50,472 nt of DNA from Melioribacteraceae bacterium 4301-Me. Its GTDB lineage: Bacteria; Bacteroidota; Ignavibacteria; Ignavibacteriales; Melioribacteraceae. Under the pieces are notes generated by a model that was not told where the DNA came from, searched no databases, and was given only the letters and a program-made list of their open reading frames with translations. The DNA lies in the NCBI GenBank assembly GCA_041538185.1, contig JBGORM010000012.1, forward strand, positions 1-50,472, written 5' to 3'. The stretch's first letter is position 1. Every line of letters starts with the position of its first letter. Made by a program: the position numbers and the translations under genes. Positions 1 to 7,627 of the stretch are shown in pieces.

Positions 1-317
1 ATAACCTAAACAGCGGAGGTGAATTTCAGTATAATCAATCTATTGCATATTCCATTTAGCAATACAACCTAAGTGCAGTAAGTCTTAAGAGCAGCGTTGT
101 TAGAAAACAGCGATTTTGCAGTTTTCTTAATTGACAAAGCTGTTTCTGAATAACCCCCCGCATTAATACCCACTCAATGCCAGGGCATGAATATGAGTTT
201 GCAGCATTTTCAGCATCTGGAGAGTATATACATGATTTTTTCGTTTTTGTAAGTACTGCAATACCTATTAAGCTTGTGCCGTATGTAGAAACAAAAAAAA
301 TGATTTTGATGAAATAA
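1..317 (+). pseudogene. Decayed 3' end of a T9SS-sorted secreted protein gene
   Basis: No open frame spans this stretch, but pieces of a type IX sorting domain can be read in order if frames are switched. One frame gives 'QYNQSIAYSI' (for FNPSTTIAYSIP). Another continues with 'PFSNTT', a stop, 'VQ', a stop, 'LLENSDFAVFLIDKAVSE' (for LGREVAVLIDK..SE). A third gives 'PGHEYEFAAFSASGEYI' (for G.YEVEFNASNLPSGVYI) and ends 'VETKKMILMK' with TAA at 315-317, a typical sorting-domain terminus. At least two frameshifts and two in-frame stops separate the pieces. The body of the gene would lie left of the window. The order and spacing of the fragments make this more than chance, although each fragment alone is weak. 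Confidence 0.6.
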
Positions 318-485
318 CTGTCCCACCATATCTCCTACCGCACCACCCACTTTTTTCCCTCCTGCTATGTGCCCGCATAGCAGGAGACTTGGTTACAATA
401 TGACAAATCCGCCTACATTACATTTCAAGCGGACAGGGAAAAAATTTGACTATCTGCTGCCAAAAGTAGGGCAAATTGCAGCTAT
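318..485. other. Intergenic spacer, no gene seen
   Basis: This sits between the decayed sorting-domain gene and the end of the minus-strand gene at 486. The short open frame from 367 on the plus strand starts just before a compositionally odd stretch and runs antisense into the 486-950 gene. I see no protein-like pattern in it. Confidence 0.4.
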
Positions 486-950
486 TCATGAATCATACTC
501 CCTGTCAAAATGGTCGTTAATGTCTATGTACATATTAGGAATATATGGTATATCTTCACCATTTTCATCTTCGATGTAATGAAAATCGTTTGCACCTGCC
601 ATGCTATCAATACGATAGTTTATATACTTGATAGCATTACGAACGTTTTGTTCTTCGTCCCCACTGTCTAATAATTTTCTTACCCGTTCATTCGTATAAT
701 CAAATTCTTCACATAACATGTTTTCATAACTTTTCAACTTCTCGGGTACATATTTTTTAAATAAGGGTAATAAAACTTCCCAATAACCACCAGAATATTT
801 ATACATTCCTTCGCCATTTTCACCTTGTATCCAGCTATCTAATATGCTATTAAGTGCTTTTTTTACATAAGCTGTTCCTTTCATATATTCTCCTCCATAT
901 TTTTTTGATAATAATTTTTTTAGAACTTCCTCTTTATTAATCTGTGTCAT
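486..950 (-). CDS. Hypothetical acidic cytoplasmic protein, 154 aa
   Basis: I do not recognise this protein. It starts with ATG at 950 and has an AAAGGA element a little far upstream (about 12-15 bases). There is no signal peptide or membrane segment. The first 80 residues look helical and mixed-charge, with an aromatic Gly-rich patch 'YKYSGGYWEVLLPLFKKY' near residues 51-68. The last 40 residues are rich in Asp, Glu, Asn and Tyr and carry 'YIEDENGEDIPYIPNMYIDI'. The residue mix is that of a real soluble protein rather than an antisense artefact. It stands alone, followed on the same strand by nothing within the window. It could be an accessory or immunity-type protein, but nothing in the sequence demonstrates that. 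Confidence 0.6.
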   Translation of the reverse strand: MTQINKEEVLKKLLSKKYGGEYMKGTAYVKKALNSILDSWIQGENGEGMYKYSGGYWEVLLPLFKKYVPEKLKSYENMLCEEFDYTNERVRKLLDSGDEEQNVRNAIKYINYRIDSMAGANDFHYIEDENGEDIPYIPNMYIDINDHFDREYDS

Positions 951-1050
951 AGAAAACTTTAGTTATCCTTTATTTTTTAGGAATCTTTTCCTATGAAGTA
1001 AATCTATACTAAAAATTTTACTTGTTGGCTATTACTTATCATAAAATCTC

Positions 1051-1548
1051 TTAACACTTAGTGAATTTTTTTATTATTGATTTGTAATTTGGATACTGAT
1101 TAATAAGTTCTTCCCTTTTGCCAATTTCAAAATCTTTGTAATCAAATCCAGGTGATACTGTACAACCTACCAAAGCAAATAATTTTTTATTTGTTAGTTC
1201 TGCAGCAAACCAAGTGTTTTTTGGGATTATTACCTGAAAGTTTTTGCTTTTCTTGCCAAGTATTTGCTCGCTTAAATTTCCTTTTTTATCTATTGAATAA
1301 AGCTTTATATCGCATCCATCGTAAAAATGCCAAATTTCATCAGATTTTAATTTGTGAAAGTGTGACTTGTCATTACCATCTAGTAAGAAATAAATTAGTG
1401 TTGATGTGCTTCTTCGTTTTAATTTTTTTGATAGAGTATTTTTAGTGAAAAGTATTTCTTCTCCACGATAAGTTTCCCGATAGTAACCGCCTTCTACATG
1501 CCTTTCTAGCATTAGTTCTCTAATGTACTCTCTTGACTTCTGATGCAT
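1051..1548 (-). CDS. Cupin_5 (DUF985) family protein
   Basis: This is a small single-domain beta-barrel of the cupin_5/DUF985 family. The family signatures appear in order from the preferred start: 'HVEGGYYRETYR', 'TLIYFLLDG' followed by 'SHFHKLKSDEIWHFYDG', 'VIIPKNTWFAAEL', and 'GCTVSPGFDYKDFEIG' with 'REELINQYP' near the end. The frame is open further upstream to a TTG at 1614, which adds 22 Lys/Asn-rich residues. Relatives begin just before the 'EGGYYRETYR' block, so ATG at 1548 is the better start, although neither start has a convincing ribosome binding site. Some members are annotated as sugar-binding or epimerase-like, but the family's substrate is generally not established, so I assign no reaction. 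It is divergent from the thioredoxin gene at 1750. Confidence 0.8.
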   Translation of the reverse strand: MHQKSREYIRELMLERHVEGGYYRETYRGEEILFTKNTLSKKLKRRSTSTLIYFLLDGNDKSHFHKLKSDEIWHFYDGCDIKLYSIDKKGNLSEQILGKKSKNFQVIIPKNTWFAAELTNKKLFALVGCTVSPGFDYKDFEIGKREELINQYPNYKSIIKKFTKC

Positions 1549-1749
1549 GATTAACTTAAATCTTTTATTAAATAATAAGAATTTTTTATTATTACCTTCA
1601 AATTTCCTTTCCAAACTTTACTAATACTAACTGCTGATAATAAACAAAAAGTTTTGTCTGCTATTCTTTGAATCCAATCTTAGTTTGTTTTCATCTTACT
1701 TGTACAAAAAGTTGTTTAATTATTGGTTCATTAAATTAAGGAGAAGCAA

Positions 1750-2118
1750 ATGCTTAGAACAAATCTTACTCATATTCTTTCTGAAAATGAACACACTAAA
1801 CTTTTGCAGGAAAATGAAAATGTAATGGTATGCTGCGGAAGAATGGGTCCAATGTGCATACCTGTTTATGAGGTAATGGAAGAATTAGAAACTGAATATC
1901 CGCATGTTAAATTTGCTGATATGGAGTTTGATATTCCTGATGCAAGAGTAATTAGAAATTTACCTGAATGCAGAAATTTTGCCGGGCTTCCATTTGTCGT
2001 TTATTATAAAAATGGTAAAGTTGTAAAGGCAACAAGCAGTATCCAAAATCGTGAACAAATAACATCAATCTTAGATCAATATTTTGGTAAAAAGGTAAAC
2101 GAAACAGCCGAGAAATAA
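1750..2118 (+). CDS. Atypical thioredoxin-fold protein
   Basis: A 122-residue thioredoxin-fold protein with a strong ribosome binding site (AGGAG, about 5 bases before ATG). The expected CGPC active site is replaced by 'VCCGRMGPMC': Cys28 and Cys29, then Gly-Arg-Met-Gly-Pro-Met, then Cys36. The rest of the fold looks normal: 'VKFADMEFD' as the central strand, the cis-proline loop 'GLPFVVYYKNGKVV', and a C-terminal helix. The usual Trp before the active site is missing. It lies 81 bases upstream of a thioredoxin reductase-like gene, so the two probably form a dedicated redox pair. The redox-active couple may be Cys36 with Cys28 or Cys29, which is inference. A hairpin in the gap between the two genes may let this gene be made in excess over the reductase. 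Confidence 0.8.
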   Translation: MLRTNLTHILSENEHTKLLQENENVMVCCGRMGPMCIPVYEVMEELETEYPHVKFADMEFDIPDARVIRNLPECRNFAGLPFVVYYKNGKVVKATSSIQNREQITSILDQYFGKKVNETAEK

Positions 2119-2127
2119 ATCTTAAGT

Positions 2128-2170
2128 GAGCACTAATAGTAAATTTGTCTATGCTGAATTATTAGTGCTC
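2128..2170 (+). terminator. Hairpin between thioredoxin and reductase genes
   Basis: The arms GAGCACTAATA (2128-2138) and TATTAGTGCTC (2160-2170) pair perfectly over 11 bases, with two further inner pairs (one G-U) and a loop of about 17-21 bases. Only a weak T-rich stretch (TGTTATGTTT) follows. It could act as a leaky terminator or as an mRNA-stabilising hairpin that lowers reductase expression relative to the thioredoxin. Confidence 0.55.
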
Positions 2171-2199
2171 TGTTATGTTTATAATTAAGGGATGAAAAA

Positions 2200-3156
2200 A
2201 TGAATCATTACGATGCTATTATTATTGGTGCAGGCGCCGCGGGTTTAACTACAGGAATTTATTTATCCAGAGCAAAAGTTAAAACATTAATTCTTAATGA
2301 AGGTGCTGTAGGCGGTCAAATGGTGCTTACTCACGAAATTGCAAATTATCCCGGCATCGAGAGCATAAGCGGCTATGAACTTGCAAGAAATATGAAACAG
2401 CAGGCACTAAAGTTTGGATGCTCAATTAAAAGTAATATAAAAATTACTTCAATTGACTTAAACTCAACCCCCAAATCTTTCGTTGTTAATGATAAGAATA
2501 TTTATTCTGCAGATGTTGTGATTATAGCTACTGGCGGTCGACCTAGAGCACTTGGCGTTCCAGGAGAAGATGAGTTTAAAGGAAAAGGAATTTCATATTG
2601 TGCTACTTGTGACGGTGATTTCTTTCAGGATAAAGAAATAATTGTAGTGGGCGGCGGTAACTCAGCTTTGGAAGAAGCTGTATCATTAACAAAATATGCA
2701 TCTAAAGTTACTATAGTTCATCAGTTCGACCATTTCCAAGCATTTGAACATTATGTAACAGAAGCAAAAAATAATCCTAAAATAAATTTTATAATGGAAT
2801 CGAAAATTATCGAATTTATAGGTGATGAAAAACTTAGTAGTGTGAAAATTCAAAATCAGAGAACTGGTGATGTTTCAGAAAAAAATGTTGATGGAGTGTT
2901 CATTTTTATTGGTTATGTGCCAAACACTGAAATGTTTGAGGGAATTCTTGAATTAAATCAGTATAAAGAAATTATTGTCGATAAAAACTTGGCTACTAAT
3001 ATTCCAGGAGTTTTTGCAGCTGGTGATTCAATAGCAAAACGTTATCGACAGGTTACTACTGCAGTGGGCGATGGAACCATTGCAGCTTTGAGCGCCGCTG
3101 AGTACTTAAATAAATTCGAAAAGGCTGAATTGGTTGCTGATGAAGCTGATAGCTGA
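2200..3156 (+). CDS. Thioredoxin reductase-like flavoprotein lacking the NADPH arginine motif
   Basis: This 318-residue protein has the domain order of low-molecular-weight thioredoxin reductases. It shows an FAD-binding 'GAGAAGL' at residues 10-16, 'ATGGRPR' near 110, the redox-active 'CATC' (Cys134, Cys137) followed by DGDFF, a second dinucleotide fold 'GGGNSALEEA' at 151-160, and 'FAAGDS' near the C-terminus. The NADPH 2'-phosphate motif of canonical TrxB (HRRDxFRA) reads 'HQFDHFQA' at 174-181, so both key arginines are gone. Known TrxB-like enzymes without this motif use NADH, ferredoxin or other donors, so the electron donor here is probably not NADPH (inference). The atypical thioredoxin directly upstream is its likely partner. 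ATG at 2200 is preceded by AAGGGATGAAAA. Confidence 0.85.
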   Translation: MNHYDAIIIGAGAAGLTTGIYLSRAKVKTLILNEGAVGGQMVLTHEIANYPGIESISGYELARNMKQQALKFGCSIKSNIKITSIDLNSTPKSFVVNDKNIYSADVVIIATGGRPRALGVPGEDEFKGKGISYCATCDGDFFQDKEIIVVGGGNSALEEAVSLTKYASKVTIVHQFDHFQAFEHYVTEAKNNPKINFIMESKIIEFIGDEKLSSVKIQNQRTGDVSEKNVDGVFIFIGYVPNTEMFEGILELNQYKEIIVDKNLATNIPGVFAAGDSIAKRYRQVTTAVGDGTIAALSAAEYLNKFEKAELVADEADS

Positions 3157-3458
3157 CTCTTTGACAGACATTTATAATGAAAAAAAAGAGATATCTGCGC
3201 TGTTCCATCAGAGTTTTATCGCTGTGTTAATGGAATACCGACAACACAGCTTGCCCCGTGTATTTTACGGAGGATTCTTGGGGATTTTTTAAAGGTTGTT
3301 AACCCTCTTTTAACTCGCCCTATGTTTAATTTAAGTTAACTCATATGTTCACTGCTAATAAATTTTTTACAATCCACAATAATTTTTTTCTATTTAGCAG
3401 ATAGAGATTTTTATTAACTTCTCAAAAGAATTTTAATAAATAAAGGGTGGAAAGTAAA
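3157..3458. other. Intergenic region with an inverted repeat
   Basis: No gene is seen here. An 8-base perfect inverted repeat, GCTGTGTT (3221-3228) and AACACAGC (3243-3250), lies about 65 bases after the reductase stop. No T run follows it directly, so it may be an operator or mRNA 3' structure rather than a terminator. The remainder is AT-rich and must hold the promoter of the tricorn-type gene, but I cannot pick a -10/-35 pair with confidence. Confidence 0.35.
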
Positions 3459-6400
3459 ATGAACAGACTTTTAAGGATCTTTTTTTGTTTAATTTTTTCA
3501 TTCGTTTACGAAACAAACGCTCAAGTAAGTGCTCGAATGTTTCAGTATCCAGATGTATCTCAAAGGTACATAGCATTTACCTATGGCGGCGACATTTGGA
3601 TTGTACCTAAAGAAGGGGGTACAGCACAAAGAATTACTACTGCTAAAGGGAATGAAGAATTTGCTCGCTTTTCTCCCGATGGTTCTCAATTAGCATTTAG
3701 TGGAAATTATGATGGTAATGTTGATGTCTATGTTATCTCTTCATTAGGTGGAATGCCAAAAAGAATAACTTACCACGGCATGGCAGATAGATTAATTGAT
3801 TGGTATCCTGATGGGAAAAGTCTGCTTTTTGCATCGTCAAGAGAAAGCGGTAAGCAACGATTTAACCAATTTTATAAAGTTTCTAAAGATGGAGGATTGC
3901 CCGAAAAGTTACCTTTGCCTTATGCAGAGTTCGGTTCACTTTCGCCAGATGGAAAAAAAATTGCTTTTACAATTCGCACCCGTGCTTTCAGAACCTGGAA
4001 AAGATACGAAGGTGGAATGGCAGCAGATATTTATATTTTTGATTTGGAGAAAAAAACTTCGGAAAACATTACTAATAATCCTGCTAACGACGAAATCCCA
4101 ATGTGGTCTGGGAATAAAATTTACTTTCTTTCTGATCGTGGTGTAAATAAAAGAAACAACATTTGGTGCTATGATATTTCTACTAAGCAAACGAAACAAA
4201 TTACTGATTTTTCCGATTTTGATGTTCACTTCCCATCTATCGGGAATAACGAAATTGTATTTGAAGCTGGCGGTCTTTTGTATCTGCTTAACTTATCAAC
4301 TGAAAAATATCATGAAGTAAAAATAAATGTTGTAACTGATGAGGCTACTTTGATGGCAAGAAGTGAAAATGTGGAGAAACTGATAGAAAATTATTCAATA
4401 TCATATAATGGCAGCCGAGCATTATTTGAAGCAAGAGGAGAAATATTTTCTGTGCCGGCAGAAAATGGTCCAGTTATAAATTTAACTCAATCATCCGGCG
4501 CAGCTGAAAGGTATCCATCATGGTCACCTGACGGAAAATATATTGCTTATTTTAGTGACAAAAGCGGCGAATATCAGTTAACTATTCGTGATGTTGAAAA
4601 TCCTACTAAAGAAAAGACCCTAACTTCGTTTGATAATGGATTTAGATATAAAATTTATTGGTCGCCAAACAGTAAACAACTTGCCTTTATTGATCAGACA
4701 ATGACAATTTATGTTTATGATATAAACAAAAACAAAACACAAAAAGTAGATAAACAAAAATGGATGTACGAAGGAGCTTTAGAAAACTTTGCTGTCAGTT
4801 GGTCGCCCGATAGTCGCTACATTGCTTACTCAAAAGAACTAGATAATAGATCAGAAGCAATCGCAATCTACGATACAAAAGATGAAAAATCTTACCAGGT
4901 AACCTCTGGTTACTATAATGATTCTAATCCCGCTTTCGACCCCGAAGGAAAATATTTGTTCTTTTTAACAAACAGAAATTTTAGCCCTGTTTATAGCGAT
5001 TTTGATAACACATGGATTTATCCGAATGCAACACAAATTGCAGCAGTAACACTTACAAAAGATATACCTTCTCCAACTTTTCCCAAAAATGATTCTGTTT
5101 CGGTAAAAAAAGATGAAGAGAAAAAAAGTGATGAAAAGAAAAGTGAAAAGAATAAAGAAGGCAAAAAAGAAGAGCAAAAATCAAAAGAAACAAAGATTGA
5201 TTTCGATGGATTTGAACAGCGAGTTGTAATCCTTCCACCATCAGCTGGTAATTATTCAAATTTGCAAGCTGTGTCTGGAAAAATTATTTATCACAAAATG
5301 CCAAATAAAGGTTCTGAAGAAAAGAAGAAGCCAATAATGTATTACGATTTAGATAAACGCGAAGAGAAAACAATAATTAATGATGCTGATTCCTACCAGC
5401 TTTCTGCAGACGGCAAAAAAATTCTATTTGCCAAACAGAATTCGTTTTCAATTGTAGATGTAGCTCCTGACCAAAAAGCCGAAAAGAAACTTCCTACAAA
5501 CCAGCTTGAAATGACAGTTGTGCCTCGCAAAGAATGGAGACAAATTTTTAATGATGTCTGGAGAATAGAAAGAGATTTCTTTTATGATAAAAATATGCAC
5601 GGTGTGGATTGGAACGCCATGAAAAAACAATATGGTGCTTTAATTGAAAATGCTGTAACAAGAACAGATGTTAATTTCATAATTGGAGAATTAATTGCTG
5701 AATTAAGCTCTTCTCATACTTATCGCTCAGGCGGTGATGAAGAGCAGCCGTTGCACAGAGCTGTGGGTTATCTTGGCATCGATTGGGAATTAAAAGATGG
5801 AGCCTACAGAATCAAAAGAATTGTAAATGGTGCACCTTGGGATACAGAGGTACGCTCTCCACTTTTGTCTTCGGGATTAAAAGTAAAAGAAGGTGATTAT
5901 ATTTTGGCTGTGAACGGTGTTTCGTTGGATACAAGTAAAGACCCTTATGCAGCATTTGAAGGATTAGCCAATAAAACAATAGAGCTTACAATCAACAATA
6001 AACCTTCACTTGACGGTGCTTGGAATATTATAGTAAAAACACTGGATAGCGAAACAAGGTTGCGAAATCTTGAATGGATTGAATCTAATCGTAGAAGAGT
6101 AGATGAAGCTACAGAAGGCAAAATCGGTTACATTTATGTTCCGAGTACCGGCATTGATGGGCAGAATGAATTAATAAGGCAATTTTATGCCCAGTTTAAC
6201 AAACAAGGATTAATCATTGACGAACGATTTAATAATGGTGGTCAAATACCGGATCGTTTTATTGAGTTGCTTAATAGAAAACCACTTGCATTTTGGGCTG
6301 TAAGAGATGGTAAAAATTGGCAGTGGCCTCCAGTTGCAAATTTTGGTCCTAAGGTAATGTTAATAAACGGCTGGAGTGGCTCCGGCGGCGATGCTTTCCC

Positions 6401-6716
6401 AGATTATTTTAGAAAAGCTAACCTTGGTCCACTTATTGGCAGCAGAACTTGGGGTGGATTGATTGGAATTACAGGAGCTCCAACTTTAATTGATGGCGGA
6501 AATATTACAGTCCCAACTTTTAGAATGTACGACCCAGATGGGAAATGGTTTAAAGAAGGGCACGGCGTTGACCCAGATATTGAAGTACCTGAAGATCCCG
6601 GAATGCTTTCGAGAGGAGTTGATGTTCAGCTTGAAAAGGCAATTCAAGAAATACTTAAACTGTTGAAAGAAAATCCGCCTGTTAATCCTAAGCAGCCTCC
6701 TTACGAAAAAAGATAG
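3459..6716 (+). CDS. Tricorn-type S41 serine protease, exported
   Basis: A large exported protease of the tricorn family, about 1085 residues from ATG 3459. An upstream in-frame GTG at 3447 lies inside the GGGTGG ribosome binding site and is less likely. It begins with a signal peptide ending near 'ETNAQ'. TolB/WD40-like propeller blades follow ('FSPDGSQLAFSG', 'WSPDGKYIAYFSD', 'WSPDSRYIAYSK') over residues ~20-510. Next come a Lys/Glu-rich linker (about 550-590), a helical domain with 'SSSHTY' (His ~753, matching the tricorn Ser-His pair), a PDZ-like segment ('VKEGDYILAVNG') and the S41 core 'GYIYVPSTG'. The nucleophile Ser lies in 'GWSGSGGDAFPDYF' (Ser ~973-975). Archaeal tricorn degrades oligopeptides in the cytoplasm. 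This version is exported and has no sorting domain, so it is probably periplasmic. It stands alone and is closed by a strong hairpin. Confidence 0.88.
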   Translation: MNRLLRIFFCLIFSFVYETNAQVSARMFQYPDVSQRYIAFTYGGDIWIVPKEGGTAQRITTAKGNEEFARFSPDGSQLAFSGNYDGNVDVYVISSLGGMPKRITYHGMADRLIDWYPDGKSLLFASSRESGKQRFNQFYKVSKDGGLPEKLPLPYAEFGSLSPDGKKIAFTIRTRAFRTWKRYEGGMAADIYIFDLEKKTSENITNNPANDEIPMWSGNKIYFLSDRGVNKRNNIWCYDISTKQTKQITDFSDFDVHFPSIGNNEIVFEAGGLLYLLNLSTEKYHEVKINVVTDEATLMARSENVEKLIENYSISYNGSRALFEARGEIFSVPAENGPVINLTQSSGAAERYPSWSPDGKYIAYFSDKSGEYQLTIRDVENPTKEKTLTSFDNGFRYKIYWSPNSKQLAFIDQTMTIYVYDINKNKTQKVDKQKWMYEGALENFAVSWSPDSRYIAYSKELDNRSEAIAIYDTKDEKSYQVTSGYYNDSNPAFDPEGKYLFFLTNRNFSPVYSDFDNTWIYPNATQIAAVTLTKDIPSPTFPKNDSVSVKKDEEKKSDEKKSEKNKEGKKEEQKSKETKIDFDGFEQRVVILPPSAGNYSNLQAVSGKIIYHKMPNKGSEEKKKPIMYYDLDKREEKTIINDADSYQLSADGKKILFAKQNSFSIVDVAPDQKAEKKLPTNQLEMTVVPRKEWRQIFNDVWRIERDFFYDKNMHGVDWNAMKKQYGALIENAVTRTDVNFIIGELIAELSSSHTYRSGGDEEQPLHRAVGYLGIDWELKDGAYRIKRIVNGAPWDTEVRSPLLSSGLKVKEGDYILAVNGVSLDTSKDPYAAFEGLANKTIELTINNKPSLDGAWNIIVKTLDSETRLRNLEWIESNRRRVDEATEGKIGYIYVPSTGIDGQNELIRQFYAQFNKQGLIIDERFNNGGQIPDRFIELLNRKPLAFWAVRDGKNWQWPPVANFGPKVMLINGWSGSGGDAFPDYFRKANLGPLIGSRTWGGLIGITGAPTLIDGGNITVPTFRMYDPDGKWFKEGHGVDPDIEVPEDPGMLSRGVDVQLEKAIQEILKLLKENPPVNPKQPPYEKR

Positions 6717-6736
6717 AATTTTTATCAAACAAAAAA

Positions 6737-6784
6737 GAGGTTAGCCAAAAATTATAGTATTTCTAAGACTTTTTGGTTAACCTC
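6737..6784. terminator. Bidirectional hairpin terminator between convergent genes
   Basis: A 15-base stem, GAGGTTAGCCAAAAA (6737-6751) against TTTTTGGTTAACCTC (6770-6784), with a single G-U pair and an 18-base AT-rich loop. It lies 20 bases past the tricorn-type gene and 77 bases past the end of the convergent minus-strand gene. An A run precedes the left arm, giving U-rich transcript on the minus strand, so it can serve both genes. Confidence 0.75.
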
Positions 6785-6860
6785 TCACAATAACAATCTA
6801 AATAAATTGATTAAGAGTAAATGTTCTTAAGTTTGTTTGCGAATTTTCTCAAAGAAAATA

Positions 6861-7352
6861 TTATGATGCTTTTAACAAATCTTTTCTTGTTCTAAAGTAT
6901 AAGTACAAAAGTAATAATAGATAGATTGCTATAAATGCATCAACAAAAATCATGAAGAAATTATAAGTTGCATAATTACCGTGCAAAACTGTTTCTCTAA
7001 TGTGGCCATAGGTTGCACCCAACATAAAAAATGACCAGCCGACGCCTGTAGCGATCCAAAAAGTTCCTCTTATCCATATACAGAGGAAGCCAAGAATTCC
7101 CCAAGCGCCATCGTGAAAACCTACTTCAAACTGAAATGGGCTGCCCGGCTGCCAGCCAATACTTTTAGCAGTAGCATCTGCAAAAAACACATGCGGAATA
7201 AAGCCCAAAAGAAAACCTAAAACTCCAACGTGAAAAATAAAAGAATAAAGAAGCAATACAGTTAAAACGCGCTCCTTCGTTCTAGGAATTTTGGAGATGA
7301 ATAAATGTACTATAGGTAGGATGATACCTATCAAAGTGATGAACATTGTCAT
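6861..7352 (-). CDS. DUF6790 family integral membrane protein
   Basis: A 163-residue protein with about four to five hydrophobic helices and short polar links. The block 'HVFFADATAKSIGWQPGS' followed by 'PFQFEVGFHDGAWGILG' is the signature I associate with DUF6790 membrane proteins, as is 'GHIRETVLHGNYA' before the last helices. The start ATG at 7352 is preceded by a GAGGG ribosome binding site at good distance. A second ATG two codons in is possible. Function is not known for the family. The gene is monocistronic, convergent with the tricorn-type gene and divergent from the secreted-protein operon. Confidence 0.8.
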   Translation of the reverse strand: MTMFITLIGIILPIVHLFISKIPRTKERVLTVLLLYSFIFHVGVLGFLLGFIPHVFFADATAKSIGWQPGSPFQFEVGFHDGAWGILGFLCIWIRGTFWIATGVGWSFFMLGATYGHIRETVLHGNYATYNFFMIFVDAFIAIYLLLLLYLYFRTRKDLLKAS

Positions 7353-7567
7353 TTTCTTAATCCCTCTTTGTGGTTGGAAGTTATCATTATAAAATAAAAA
7401 GTTTTTTAAAAATTATCACTTTTTTAAGTATTCCTTTTTACGGTAAACTTGTGATTTTTTTAACATGCAGACTGCTTGAATCTAACAAATGAAAATAATA
7501 AAATAATACCAAAGGTCTTTGAAATGCTTGGCAAAAAAATGATAATAGATAGATGTGTTTTTATTAA

Positions 7568-7627
7568 TTACAGACTAGTGGAGCAAAAAGCGCCATTCAA
7601 CAAAGAAAAATGGAGGTTCTAAAATGA
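7568..7627 (+). pseudogene. Remnant of a T9SS sorting-domain C-terminus
   Basis: In frame just before the BNR-repeat gene the DNA reads 'LQTSGAKSAIQQRKMEVLK' with TGA at 7625-7627. This nearly repeats the ends of neighbouring sorting domains ('LQTGGYVQQRKMVVVK', 'LQAGSFVEQRKMEVVK'). A stop at 7565-7567 closes the frame upstream, where a shifted frame gives 'VFINYRL' (compare VYFYRLQ). The stop overlaps the next start as ATGA, the same junction seen at 13803. I take it as what is left of a lost secreted-protein gene at the head of the operon. The remnant still supplies the GGAGG ribosome binding site of the gene at 7624. Confidence 0.55.

Noticed and set aside
367..579. 70-codon plus-strand frame
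   Set aside because: It overlaps the end of a more protein-like minus-strand gene, has no ribosome binding site, and reads like random composition.
1051..1614. Longer form of the cupin_5 protein from TTG 1614
   Set aside because: The extra 22 residues are Lys/Asn-rich and precede the usual family start; ATG 1548 fits better.
4965..5259. Two Phe-rich frames antisense to the tricorn-type gene
   Set aside because: They are the complement of the Lys/Glu-rich linker (AAA/GAA read as TTT/TTC), not genes.
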